A DNA stretch of 64,000 nt from positions 6,179,170 to 6,243,169 of the forward strand of contig NZ_CP146986.1 of the NCBI RefSeq assembly GCF_037126175.1. The letters run 5' to 3'. This stretch comes from Pseudomonas sp. RSB 5.4. Lineage in GTDB: Bacteria > Pseudomonadota > Gammaproteobacteria > Pseudomonadales > Pseudomonadaceae. A program made the translations under genes and the position numbers. The notes below the pieces were generated by a model, which searched no databases, was not told the origin of the DNA, and saw nothing but the letters and a program-made list of their open reading frames with translations. Positions 52,817 through 62,824 of the stretch are shown in pieces (the first letter of the stretch is position 1; each line of letters begins with the position of its first letter).

Positions 52817-55800
52817 ATGGCAACGCTCATCGGGATCGTCACTAAAGTCATTGGTCAGGTTTTCGCGCAGGGCACCGACGGCACTCGCCGCGCCCTGGTC
52901 GAGGGCGACCGCCTGTTTGCCGGCGATCAGGTGATCACCGGGGCAGAAGGTGCCATCGCCGTTCATCTGCAAAATGGCCACGAGTTGACCCTGGGTCGTG
53001 ACAGCAGCATGACCATGACCGGGCAGCTGTTGGCCAATCAGGCGCCGCATGTCGATTCGCCTGAAGCGCTGACCCCGACCGAAGCGCAATTGACCGACGT
53101 TGAGCAAATCCAGAAAGCCATCGCCGCCGGTGAAGACCCGACCAAAGCCGCCGAAGCGACTGCTGCCGGGCCGAATGCGCCAACGGGTGTACCGGGGGAA
53201 CTGGGTGGTGGCCACAGCTTTGTGTTGCTGACGGAAGTCGGCGGACGCGTCGATCCGCGAATTGGTTTCCCCACCGCCGGTTTCAACGGGATTCCCGAGT
53301 TTCCCCTGGAACGGCACTACATCGTCGATAACAACGGCGACAACACTCCGGCGCCAGTGGTGCCACCAGCGGTGAATAATCCGGTGACGCTCAGTGGCCT
53401 GTCGGTGCCGGGCGGTGAACTGACCGTCAACGAAGCCAATCTGCCCGACGGCTCTGCCGCCAACCCCGCTGCGCTGATTCAAAGCGGCAGCTTTACCGTG
53501 AGCGCCCCGGACGGTCTGAGCAGTCTGAACATCGGCGGCATCAACGTGATCAGCGGTGGCGTGGCCGTCGGTTTTCCGCAGTCGCTCACCACCCAGTTGG
53601 GCAACACCCTGACCATCACCGGTTATAACGCGAGCACCGGCGTGGTCAGCTACAGCTACACCCTCAATGGCAATGACGCCCATCCGGCCGGTGGCGGCGC
53701 CAACAGCCTGAGCGAGCATTTCACCGTGACGGCGGGTGACAGCAATGGCGACAGCGCCACCGGCTCGCTCGACGTCAACATCATCGACGACGTGCCCCGA
53801 GCGGTGAATGACAGCAACACCGGCACCGCGTCGGAAACCAATCTGACGCTGACCGGCAACGTTCTGACCAATGACGTACAAGGTGCTGACCGCGTCGCTG
53901 GCGGGCCGGTCACCCCCGGTACTTTCACGGGAACCTACGGCAATTTGGTGCTGCACGCCGATGGCACTTACACCTACACCCTGAACACCAGCGACGCCGA
54001 TTTCAAAAACCTGCACGGTGGTGGCAACGGTACTGAAACGTTCGCCTACACCATCACCGATTCCGACGGTGACAGCAGCACCGCGAATCTGGTGCTGCAG
54101 ATCCACAACAACGATGATCCGGTGACGATCAATAACGGTATCAATGGCGGCGTGCTGACCGTGAATGAGGCCAATCTCGGCAGCGGCAGTGCGCCCGATG
54201 CAGCGGCGTTGACGCAAAGCGGCAGCCTCACCATCACCGCGCCGGACGGCGTCACCACGCTGATGGTGGGCGGTATCACCGTGGTCACCAATGGCGTGGC
54301 CGCAGGCTTCCCGCAATCGATCACCACGCCTTTGGGCAGCACGCTGACCGTCACCGGATTCAACACGGCGACCGGCGTTCTCACCTACAGCTACACCCTC
54401 AATCACAACGACACGCACCCGACCGGCAATGGCGCCAACACATTGCCCGAACAGTTTGCCGTGACGGTGACGGACGACAACGGCAGCACCGCCAATACCA
54501 CCATCAGCGCGAACATCATTGACGACGTGCCCAAAGCCGTCGATGACAGCAACACCGGTACTGCCTCGGAAACCAACCTGACCCTGACCGGCAACGTGCT
54601 GACCAACGACGTGCAGGGTGCTGACCGCGTACCCACCGGCCCCGTCACTGCTGGCACCTTCACTGGCACTTACGGCTCGCTCGAACTGCACGCCGATGGC
54701 ACTTACACCTACACGCTGAACCCGACCGATGCCGATTTCAAAAACCTGCATGGCGGCGGCAATGGTACTGAAACGTTCACCTACACCATCACCGATTCGG
54801 ACGGTGATACCAGCACTGCGAACCTCGTCCTGCAGATCCACAACAATGACGATCCAGTGATCATCAACGGCCTCGACGTAAACGGCGGCGAACTCACCGT
54901 TTACGAAAAAAACCTAAGTACCGGTAGCGCTCCTGACGCTAATGCACTGACCCAAAGCGGCACCTTCACCATCACCGCTTTGGACGGCGTGACAACGCTC
55001 ACTGTCGGCGGCATCGCGGTGGTCACCAACGGCGTGGCGGCAGGCTTCCCGCAATCGGTCACCACGCCATTGGGCAGCACACTGACCATCACCGGTTTCA
55101 ACGCAACAACCGGTGTTGTGAGTTACAGCTACACGTTGGATCACAACGACGCGCATCCGACCGGCAATGGTGCGAACAACCTGCCGGAACAGTTCGCCGT
55201 CACGGTGGTGGACGACAACGGCACCACTGCCAACGCGACCCTCGACGTCAACGTGATCGACGACGTGCCCAAAGCAGTGAACGACAGCAATGCCAACACT
55301 GCTTCGGAAACCAACCTGACCCTGACCGGTAACGTCCTGACCAACGACGTACAAGGCGCCGACCGCGTACCCACCGGCCCCGTCACCGCCGGCACCTTCA
55401 CTGGCACTTACGGCACGCTCGAACTGCACACCGACGGCACTTACACCTACACGCTCAACCCGACCGATGCCGATTTCAAAAACCTGCACGGCGGCGGCAA
55501 TGGCACCGAAACCTTCACCTACACCATCACCGACTCTGACGGCGATACCAGCACCGCGAACCTCGTCCTGCAGGTCCACAACAACGACGATCCGGTGGTC
55601 ATCAGCGGCCTGGATGTGAACGGCGGCGAGCTGACGGTTTACGAAAAAAACCTCAGCACCGGTAGCGCTCCTGACGCCAACGCGCTGACCCAAAGCGGCA
55701 CCTTCACCATCACCGCTTTGGACGGCGTGACAACGCTCACTGTCGGCGGCATCGCAGTGGTCACCAACGGCGTGGCCGCAGGCTTCCCGCAATCAGTCAC

Positions 55801-58800
55801 CACGCCGCTGGGCAGCACGCTCACCATCACCGGTTTCAACGCAACGACCGGCGTGGTCAGCTACAGCTACACCCTCGATCACAACGACGCCCACCCAACC
55901 GGCAATGGTGCGAACAACCTGCCCGAGCAATTCGCCGTCACCGTGGTCGACGACAACGGAACCACCGCCAACGCCACCCTCGATGTGAATATCATCGACG
56001 ACCTGCCAAAAGCAGTGAACGACAGCAACACCGGCACTGCTTCGGAAACCAACCTGACGCTGACCGGCAACGTCCTTACCAATGACGTGCAGGGTGCTGA
56101 CCGTGTTCCGACCGGCCCAGTGACTGCCGGTACTTTCACCGGAACCTACGGCACCCTGGAACTGCATACAGACGGCACCTACACCTACACGCTCAACCCC
56201 ACCGACGCCGACTTCAAAAACCTGCACGGCGGCGGCAATGGCACCGAGAATTTCACCTACACCATCACTGACTCGGACGGCGATACCAGTACCGCGAATC
56301 TGGTTTTGCAGATCCACAACAACGACGATCCGGTGATCATCAACGGCCTGGACGTGAACGGCGGCGAACTCACCGTTTACGAAAAAAACCTCAGTACCGG
56401 TAGCGCTCCTGACGCTAATGCACTGACCCAAAGCGGCACCTTCACCATCACCGCACTCGATGGCGTAACGACGCTGACCGTCGGCGGCATTGCCGTGGTC
56501 ACCAACGGCGTGGCCGCAGGCTTCCCGCAATCGGTCACCACCCCGTTGGGCAGCACGCTGACCATCACCGGTTTCAACGCCACCACAGGCGTGGTCAGCT
56601 ACAGCTACACCCTCGACCACAACGACGCCCACCCAACCGGTAACGGCGCAAACAACCTGCCGGAACAGTTCGCCGTCACGGTGGTGGACGACAACGGCAC
56701 CACCGCCAACGCGACCCTCGATGTGAATATCATCGACGACCTGCCAAAAGCCGCGAACGACAGCAACGCCAATACCGCGTCAGAAACCAACCTGACCCTC
56801 ACCGGCAATGTCCTGACCAACGACGTACAAGGCGCCGACCGCGTACCCACCGGCCCAGTCACCGCCGGGACTTTCACCGGCACTTACGGCACCCTGGTTC
56901 TCAACGCCAATGGCACCTACACCTACACGCTCGACACCAACGACGCCGACTTCAAAAACCTCCACGGCAATGGCAATGGCACGGAGACCTTCACCTACAC
57001 CATCACCGACTCTGACGGCGATACCAGCACCGCAAACCTCGTCCTGCAGATCCACAACAACGACGATCCGGTGGTCATCAGCGGCCTCGACGTGAACGGC
57101 GGCGAACTCACCGTCTACGAAAAAAACCTCAGTACCGGTAGCGCTCCTGACGCTAATGCACTGACCCAAAGCGGCACCTTCACCATCACCGCACTCGATG
57201 GCGTAACGACGCTGACCGTCGGCGGCATTGCCGTGGTCACCAACGGCGTGGCCGCAGGCTTCCCGCAGTCGGTCACCACGCCACTGGGCAGCACTCTGAC
57301 CATCACCGGTTTCAACGCAACGACCGGTGTTGTGAGTTACAGCTACACGTTGGATCACAACGACGCGCATCCGACCGGTAACGGCGCAAACAACCTGCCC
57401 GAGCAATTCGCCGTCACCGTGGTCGACGACAACGGCACCACCGCCAACGCCACCCTCGACGTCAACGTGATCGACGACGTGCCCAAAGCGGTGAACGACA
57501 GCAATGCCAACACCGCGTCGGAAACCAACCTGACCCTGACCGGCAACGTCCTGACCAACGACGTACAAGGCGCCGACCGCGTACCTACCGGCCCCGTCAC
57601 CGCTGGCACCTTCACCGGCACTTACGGTTCGCTCGAACTGCACACCGACGGCACTTACACCTACACGCTCAACCCCACCGATGCCGATTTCAAAAACCTG
57701 CACGGCGGCGGCAATGGCACCGAAACCTTCACCTACACCATCACCGATTCGGACGGCGATACCAGCACCGCAAACCTCGTCCTGCAGATCCACAACAACG
57801 ACGATCCGGTGATCCTCAACGGTCTCGACGTCAACGGCGGCGAACTCACTGTCTACGAAAAAAACCTTGGCAACGGCAGTGCGCCGGACGCCACGGCACT
57901 GACCCAAAGCGGCACTTTCACCGTGACTGCGCTCGACGGTCTGCAAACCCTGACTGTCGGCGGTATTGCCGTGGTCACCAATGGTGTGGCCGCAGGCTTC
58001 CCGCAGTCGGTCACCACGCCGCTGGGCAGTACGCTGACCATCTCCGGCTATAACCCGACCACGGGTGTCGTGACCTACAGCTATACCCTGGTGCATAACG
58101 ACGCACACCCGACCGGTAACGGCGCCAACAGCCTCACCGAGAATTTCAACGTGGTCGCCACCGATGGCGACGGCAGCACGGCGTCCGGGCAGATCAACGT
58201 CAACATCATCGACGACTTGCCGACCGCCAAAGCCGATACCGGCTCGGTGACGGAGGGCGGCACGGTCAACATCAGCGTGCTCGGTAACGACGTCACCGGT
58301 GCCGACGGCGCAGCGGCGGGTGGGGCAGTGGTGGGCGTGCGTGCCGGCAGCAACACCGCGAGCTCGGCGATCGGCGGCCTCAACAGCAACATCAATGGCA
58401 CCTACGGCTACCTGACCCTGGACGCGGCGGGCAACGCCGTTTACCACAGCAACCCGAACTCGGTGAGCCCGCCGGGCGCCACCGATACGTTCACCTACAC
58501 CATCCGTGATGGCGACGGTGACGAAAGCACCACCACCATCACCATCAACGTTGCCGACAGCAAACTGGTGGCCTCGGTGGATCAGGACGTCACGGTCTAC
58601 GAAAAAGCCCTCGACCTGACCAAGGATGGCCAGGACCTGGCCCCCGGCACGGTCACCGGCAGCGACCCGACCAGCACCGGCGAAACCGCCACCGGCACAC
58701 TGGTTGGTGCGGTCACCGGTGGCAGTGGCGCGATCACCTACACGCTGGTTGGCAGTTCAACCGGCCAGTACGGGCAGATCCAGCTCAACGCTGACGGCAC

Positions 58801-61423
58801 GTACACCTACACCCTGACCTCGGCACCGAAAACCACGCCAAGCGCCAACGATGGGGCCAACACCCTCAGCGAAAGTTTCACCTACAAAGCCACCGATGCG
58901 CTGGGCAACAGCACCACCAGCACCATCGTGGTCAACATCGTCGATGACGTGCCCAAAGCCGTGCCGTCGGATCGCTCGGCGGCGGCGGTAGAGATCGACT
59001 CCAACATCCTCATCGTCCTCGACATTTCCGGCAGCATGGCCGACGCGTCCGGCGTGCCGGGCCTGTCACGGCTGGCGTTGGCCAAGCAGGCGATCAGCGC
59101 CTTGCTCGACAAATATGACGACCTCGGCGATGTGAAAGTGCAACTGGTGACCTTCAGCAGCAGCGCCACTGACCGCACCTCAGTGTGGGTCGATGTGGCC
59201 ACCGCCAAAACCCTGCTGGCCGGCCTCACCGCCGGCGGTGGCACCAACTACGACGCCGCCGTGGCGGCGATGCAGACCGCGTTCAACACCGCCGGCAAAC
59301 AGGACGGTGCGCAGAACATCGGTTACTTCTTCTCCGACGGCAAACCCACCACCGGCCAGGAAATCGGCAGCGCCGACGAGACCGCACTCAAAGCCTTCCT
59401 TGATGCCAACAACATCAAGAACTACGCCATCGGCCTGGGCAGCGGCGTGAGCAACGCCAACCTCGATCCACTGGCCTATGACGGCATCAGCCACACCGAC
59501 ACCAACGCGGTGGTGGTCACCGACCTCAATCAGCTCAACTCGGTGTTGTCGGGCACCGTGGTTGGCGCGCCGGTCACCGGCTCTCTGCTGGGTGACACGG
59601 GCACCTTCGGCGCCGATGGCGGTTTCATCAAATCCATTGTGGTCGATGGCACCACGTACACCTATGACCCGAAAGCCAACAGCGGCCAAGGTTCGTTGGT
59701 CGCGAGCGGTGGCACCAACCACGGCACCTTCGACACCACGACCAACACCCTGAGCGTTGCCACCAACAACAGCGGCACGCTGCAGATCAACCTCGACACT
59801 GGCGATTACACCTACATCTCACAGAAAACCACGACCACCGTGATCACCGAGAACATCGGTTTCACCCTCAGCGACAACGACGGCGACCTCGCCAGCTCGA
59901 CGCTGACCGTGAAAGTGATCCCCAACTCGCCACCCGTGGCGGTCGACGACCATGTCATCACCAACGTGTTGTCGAGCACGGTCACGGTGCCGGGCGAGTT
60001 GTTGCTGGCCAACGACAGCGACCCTGACGGCGATCCGCTGACTGCATCGCCAACCACCTTCAACACCGGTTGGGCGGCCAAGGGTGCGGACTTCACCGGC
60101 ACCGGCGCGATCAACTTCGCCGGCACCGGCAACACCGCCGCCAACCAGAACCTGGCCGACGTGCGCAGCGCCTTCACCGCTAATGCCACGGCGATGACCG
60201 CAGTGCTGGTGGTCAGCGGCTACCTCGGCGCGGTGACCACCGCCAACGCCAACGATGAAGACCTGATCACCGTCAAACTGAAACAGGGCGAAACCCTCAA
60301 CCTGGATCACAACCTGGCGGCCGGGCACATCACCATGGAGTACTCGGTGAATGGCGGCGCGTTCGTCAGCATCGCCGATGGCGGCACCATCACCGCCAGC
60401 GCCGATGGCACCTACCAGATTCACGTGACCAACATCAGCAACACCAGCGGCAGCAACCCGACGGCGGCGGAAAATTACCAACTGACCATGACGGTCAACT
60501 ACGCCGGCGCCCACGACGTGACGCCGGACTTCAACGGCACCTACACCGCCAACGACAACCATGGCGGCAGCGACACGGCCAACGTCAGCATCACTTATCA
60601 GGACGGTCATACGCTCACCGGTACGTCGGGGGATGACATTCTGGTGGCCGGCACCGGCAACAACATCCTTAACGGTGGCGACGGCAATGATGTGCTCAGC
60701 GGCGGTTCAGGCAACAACGAAATGCATGGCGGCGCCGGCAACGACTTGCTCTACAGCGGCCCAGGCAACGACATCCTCGATGGCGGTACCGGCATCGACA
60801 CCGTGAGCTATGCGCATGCGACGGCCGGGGTCACGGTCAACCTGAGCCTGCTCGTGCCGCAAAACACCATCGGCGCTGGCATCGACACCATTACCAACGT
60901 CGAAAATCTCATCGGTTCGAACTTCAATGACACCCTCACCGGTGACAACAATAACAACGTGATCAACGGCGGTCTGGGCAACGACATCCTCAACGGTGGC
61001 GGTGGCGATGACCTGCTGATCGGCGGTATGGGCAACAACACCCTGACCGGCGGGCCGGGCGCCGACACCTTCCAGTACCTCAAGGGCAACAGTGGCCACG
61101 ACACCATCACCGACTTCACCCCCGGCACCGACAAGCTCGATCTGTCGCAACTGCTGCAAGGTGAAAACAGCACCACCGCATCGCTCGACGACTACCTGCA
61201 CTTCACCGTCACCGGCAGCGGCGCCTCGGTGCTCACCAGCATCAACGTCAGTGCCATCGCCGGCGCGACGCCGAACCAGACCATCGACCTGGCCGGCGTC
61301 AACCTCGCCAGCCACTACGGTGTAACCCCGGGGGCGGGTGGGGTGGTGGCCGGCGGGCACGACACGGCGACGATCATCAGCGGCATGCTCAATGATCATT
61401 CGCTGAAAGTGGACACCGTGTGA
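52817..61423 (+). CDS. Giant RTX adhesin of the LapA/MapA type
   Basis: 2,868 residues. A retention module (about 1-110, MATLIGIVTKVIGQVFAQG) is followed by the periplasmic-protease site TAAG (115-118), the LapG-type cleavage motif. From about residue 190 to 1800 run VCBS/cadherin-like repeats, six of them 246 residues long and nearly identical. Then come further Ig-like domains, a von Willebrand A domain (about 2055-2240) with MIDAS DISGS (from D2069), and RTX nonapeptides GGxGNDxL (about 2600-2760) with the C-terminal T1SS signal. It would be held in the TolC-like channel and released when cleaved. Absence of lapD/lapG beside it and the divergent T1SS genes suggest MapA rather than LapA. 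GGAGGAA lies 6 nt before the ATG. Confidence 0.92.
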   Translation: MATLIGIVTKVIGQVFAQGTDGTRRALVEGDRLFAGDQVITGAEGAIAVHLQNGHELTLGRDSSMTMTGQLLANQAPHVDSPEALTPTEAQLTDVEQIQKAIAAGEDPTKAAEATAAGPNAPTGVPGELGGGHSFVLLTEVGGRVDPRIGFPTAGFNGIPEFPLERHYIVDNNGDNTPAPVVPPAVNNPVTLSGLSVPGGELTVNEANLPDGSAANPAALIQSGSFTVSAPDGLSSLNIGGINVISGGVAVGFPQSLTTQLGNTLTITGYNASTGVVSYSYTLNGNDAHPAGGGANSLSEHFTVTAGDSNGDSATGSLDVNIIDDVPRAVNDSNTGTASETNLTLTGNVLTNDVQGADRVAGGPVTPGTFTGTYGNLVLHADGTYTYTLNTSDADFKNLHGGGNGTETFAYTITDSDGDSSTANLVLQIHNNDDPVTINNGINGGVLTVNEANLGSGSAPDAAALTQSGSLTITAPDGVTTLMVGGITVVTNGVAAGFPQSITTPLGSTLTVTGFNTATGVLTYSYTLNHNDTHPTGNGANTLPEQFAVTVTDDNGSTANTTISANIIDDVPKAVDDSNTGTASETNLTLTGNVLTNDVQGADRVPTGPVTAGTFTGTYGSLELHADGTYTYTLNPTDADFKNLHGGGNGTETFTYTITDSDGDTSTANLVLQIHNNDDPVIINGLDVNGGELTVYEKNLSTGSAPDANALTQSGTFTITALDGVTTLTVGGIAVVTNGVAAGFPQSVTTPLGSTLTITGFNATTGVVSYSYTLDHNDAHPTGNGANNLPEQFAVTVVDDNGTTANATLDVNVIDDVPKAVNDSNANTASETNLTLTGNVLTNDVQGADRVPTGPVTAGTFTGTYGTLELHTDGTYTYTLNPTDADFKNLHGGGNGTETFTYTITDSDGDTSTANLVLQVHNNDDPVVISGLDVNGGELTVYEKNLSTGSAPDANALTQSGTFTITALDGVTTLTVGGIAVVTNGVAAGFPQSVTTPLGSTLTITGFNATTGVVSYSYTLDHNDAHPTGNGANNLPEQFAVTVVDDNGTTANATLDVNIIDDLPKAVNDSNTGTASETNLTLTGNVLTNDVQGADRVPTGPVTAGTFTGTYGTLELHTDGTYTYTLNPTDADFKNLHGGGNGTENFTYTITDSDGDTSTANLVLQIHNNDDPVIINGLDVNGGELTVYEKNLSTGSAPDANALTQSGTFTITALDGVTTLTVGGIAVVTNGVAAGFPQSVTTPLGSTLTITGFNATTGVVSYSYTLDHNDAHPTGNGANNLPEQFAVTVVDDNGTTANATLDVNIIDDLPKAANDSNANTASETNLTLTGNVLTNDVQGADRVPTGPVTAGTFTGTYGTLVLNANGTYTYTLDTNDADFKNLHGNGNGTETFTYTITDSDGDTSTANLVLQIHNNDDPVVISGLDVNGGELTVYEKNLSTGSAPDANALTQSGTFTITALDGVTTLTVGGIAVVTNGVAAGFPQSVTTPLGSTLTITGFNATTGVVSYSYTLDHNDAHPTGNGANNLPEQFAVTVVDDNGTTANATLDVNVIDDVPKAVNDSNANTASETNLTLTGNVLTNDVQGADRVPTGPVTAGTFTGTYGSLELHTDGTYTYTLNPTDADFKNLHGGGNGTETFTYTITDSDGDTSTANLVLQIHNNDDPVILNGLDVNGGELTVYEKNLGNGSAPDATALTQSGTFTVTALDGLQTLTVGGIAVVTNGVAAGFPQSVTTPLGSTLTISGYNPTTGVVTYSYTLVHNDAHPTGNGANSLTENFNVVATDGDGSTASGQINVNIIDDLPTAKADTGSVTEGGTVNISVLGNDVTGADGAAAGGAVVGVRAGSNTASSAIGGLNSNINGTYGYLTLDAAGNAVYHSNPNSVSPPGATDTFTYTIRDGDGDESTTTITINVADSKLVASVDQDVTVYEKALDLTKDGQDLAPGTVTGSDPTSTGETATGTLVGAVTGGSGAITYTLVGSSTGQYGQIQLNADGTYTYTLTSAPKTTPSANDGANTLSESFTYKATDALGNSTTSTIVVNIVDDVPKAVPSDRSAAAVEIDSNILIVLDISGSMADASGVPGLSRLALAKQAISALLDKYDDLGDVKVQLVTFSSSATDRTSVWVDVATAKTLLAGLTAGGGTNYDAAVAAMQTAFNTAGKQDGAQNIGYFFSDGKPTTGQEIGSADETALKAFLDANNIKNYAIGLGSGVSNANLDPLAYDGISHTDTNAVVVTDLNQLNSVLSGTVVGAPVTGSLLGDTGTFGADGGFIKSIVVDGTTYTYDPKANSGQGSLVASGGTNHGTFDTTTNTLSVATNNSGTLQINLDTGDYTYISQKTTTTVITENIGFTLSDNDGDLASSTLTVKVIPNSPPVAVDDHVITNVLSSTVTVPGELLLANDSDPDGDPLTASPTTFNTGWAAKGADFTGTGAINFAGTGNTAANQNLADVRSAFTANATAMTAVLVVSGYLGAVTTANANDEDLITVKLKQGETLNLDHNLAAGHITMEYSVNGGAFVSIADGGTITASADGTYQIHVTNISNTSGSNPTAAENYQLTMTVNYAGAHDVTPDFNGTYTANDNHGGSDTANVSITYQDGHTLTGTSGDDILVAGTGNNILNGGDGNDVLSGGSGNNEMHGGAGNDLLYSGPGNDILDGGTGIDTVSYAHATAGVTVNLSLLVPQNTIGAGIDTITNVENLIGSNFNDTLTGDNNNNVINGGLGNDILNGGGGDDLLIGGMGNNTLTGGPGADTFQYLKGNSGHDTITDFTPGTDKLDLSQLLQGENSTTASLDDYLHFTVTGSGASVLTSINVSAIAGATPNQTIDLAGVNLASHYGVTPGAGGVVAGGHDTATIISGMLNDHSLKVDTV
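53804..58228 (+). repeat. Six tandem coding repeats of 738 bp in the adhesin
   Basis: Boundaries can be set at the recurring GTGAACGACAGCAA: 53804, 54539, 55277, 56015, 56753 and 57491, the first spacing 735 and the others exactly 738 nt. The inner units are nearly identical at DNA level, so copy number can change by recombination and short-read assembly may be unreliable here. Confidence 0.93.
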
Positions 61424-61440
61424 TCAAGGCCTGAAACGAC

Positions 61441-61480
61441 AAAACCCGCCGCCCCGATCAGTCGGGACGGCGGGTTTTTT
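61441..61480 (+). terminator. Intrinsic terminator of the adhesin gene
   Basis: AACCCGCCG ... CGGCGGGTT stem with an inner CCGA/TCGG, flanked by an A-run and followed by six T, 17 nt behind the adhesin stop. Confidence 0.93.
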
Positions 61481-61505
61481 CTGTCTGGAGAACTGTGTTG
61501 CCAGT

Positions 61506-62045
61506 GCGTCAGCCTGCTCGCGAAAGCGGCCTTACAGTCGACCCATCCCTGACTGAGCGCACGCGGTCAATTTGTGGGAACTGGCTTGCCAGCGATGGCG
61601 GCCTACCAGCCGAACAATCCCCAACTGAATGCACTCATTCCAACTGTGGGAGCGGGCTTGCTCGCGAAAGCGGCCTACCAGTCGATCAATCCCCAACTGA
61701 ATAGACACGGTCAAATGGTGGGAGCTGGCTTGCAAGCGATGGCGGCCTACCAGCCGAACAATCCCCCAACTGAATGCACTCATTCCAACTGTGGGAGCGG
61801 GCTTGCTCGCGAAAGCGGTCTACCAGTCGACCAATCCCCAACTGAATAGACAGGTCAAATGGTGGGAGCTGGCTTGCCAGCGATGGCGGCCTACCAACCG
61901 ACCAACCTCCACCTGAATGCACTCAATCCAACTGTAGGAGCGAGCCTGCTCGCGAAAGCGGCCTACCAGCCGACCAATCCCCAACTGAATACACACGGTC
62001 AAATGGTGGGAGCGGGCTTGCTCGCGAAAGCGGCCTGCCAGACAA
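61506..62045 (+). repeat. Tandem array of single REP units, 72-nt period
   Basis: Seven units beginning GTGGGA or GTAGGA start at 61574, 61646, 61718, 61791, 61862, 61933 and 62006 (spacing 71-73), preceded by a partial unit. All point the same way. Two kinds alternate: GAGCTGGCTTGCCAGCGATG and GAGCGGGCTTGCTCGCGAAA, so a 144-nt higher-order unit repeats. Linkers (CAATCCCCAACTGAAT...) are also conserved. Confidence 0.92.
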
Positions 62046-62210
62046 AATCAAAACAACAGAGCAAACCCCGCAAATAAACATAACCCCGCAACCACGTTTA
62101 AAGTACACGAACCGTTACGCCATACCGGCTACAACGCCTTGCGCCGTTACCTACGCGTACGCCAGAATCCGCCGGCTTACACGGCTATGGGCCGGGCTAT
62201 ATCGTTTCCC
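62046..62210. other. Region between the REP array and the DUF6124 leader
   Basis: About 165 nt with no credible gene. It begins A-rich and becomes GC-rich, with small inverted pairs such as GCCGG...CCGGC. It may hold the promoter of the downstream transcript, but no clear -35/-10 pair is visible. Confidence 0.45.
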
Positions 62211-62439
62211 TGTCACTGAAAATCAGTGATGGGGTTTGGTAGCCCGTCTCGAGTTGTATTGCGACACCTTCATTGCTGTCCCTTTTTTGAGGAATAGCTT
62301 TGTATGGTGGGCATGCGTGGGGCTCATTCGTGAGCGCCGGGTTTCCCAATTCGACCGGTCTACCAACCCGCGCATGGCCGCCACCCGCCGTTTGGTAGCG
62401 AGGGTGATGGCTCCTATTGTTCAAATTGGAGTTTCATTT
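62211..62439 (+). promoter_or_regulatory. Structured leader of the first DUF6124 gene
   Basis: Three nested or adjacent pairings: TCACTGA-AAA-TCAGTGA (62213-62229); GGGTTTGGTAG (62232-62242) with CTACCAACCC (62360-62369), enclosing about 117 nt; and GCCGCCACCC (62377-62386) with GGGTGATGGC (62402-62411). The last ends 16 nt before the GGAG. This looks like an RNA domain that controls translation or a transcript start; it belongs to no riboswitch class I know. Confidence 0.5.
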
Positions 62440-62811
62440 ATGTTCAAAGCCACACCCAACCCCCCAGACACCTCAATCCCATACGACCCAGCCCTCGACC
62501 CGCAGAAGATAAAAGCGGCAACCGACCGCGCCATCAACTTCTACCTCAACCCCGGCGCCCTGAAGATCTCGATCCCTTCAACCTCGTCACGCCAATCGAA
62601 CAGAATCTTCCTCATCGACCCCACCGTGGACGAAGAAACGTTGCTCGTCGAAGCCTGCGAATCGTTAGCCGCCGCCAGCGACATGGCCCGCGATATCGGC
62701 GACTCCATCGACAACCCACAGCGCCGGGCGATGCTGATGCTGCATCAGGTGATCATGCTCAGTGAACTGATGGTCAACCGGGTACTGGACGGCCGCCGCG
62801 TGCCGAACTAA
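62440..62811 (+). CDS. DUF6124 family protein
   Basis: 123 residues, MFKATPNPPDTSIPYDPALDPQKIKAATDRAINFYLNPG..., with the family core FLIDPTVDEETLLVEACESLAAASDMA and a helical end LMLHQVIMLSELMVNRVLD. DUF6124 (earlier DUF3077) proteins are small, common in fluorescent pseudomonads and of unknown function. The ATG at 62440 has GGAG 8 nt upstream. The frame stays open 68 codons further upstream through the structured leader; that part is probably not translated. A paralogue follows at 62953. Confidence 0.82.
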   Translation: MFKATPNPPDTSIPYDPALDPQKIKAATDRAINFYLNPGALKISIPSTSSRQSNRIFLIDPTVDEETLLVEACESLAAASDMARDIGDSIDNPQRRAMLMLHQVIMLSELMVNRVLDGRRVPN

Positions 62812-62824
62812 CTGCTCGGTCCCC

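Noticed and set aside
52739..54841. 700-codon minus-strand frame opposite the adhesin repeats, with similar ones at 54914, 55793 and 56780
   Set aside because: They recur with the 738-bp period, so they are shadows of the coding repeats and not genes.
61506..62045. CRISPR-like array because of the regular 72-nt spacing
   Set aside because: Both the unit and the linkers are conserved and match genome-wide REP sequences, there are no unique spacers, and no cas gene is present.
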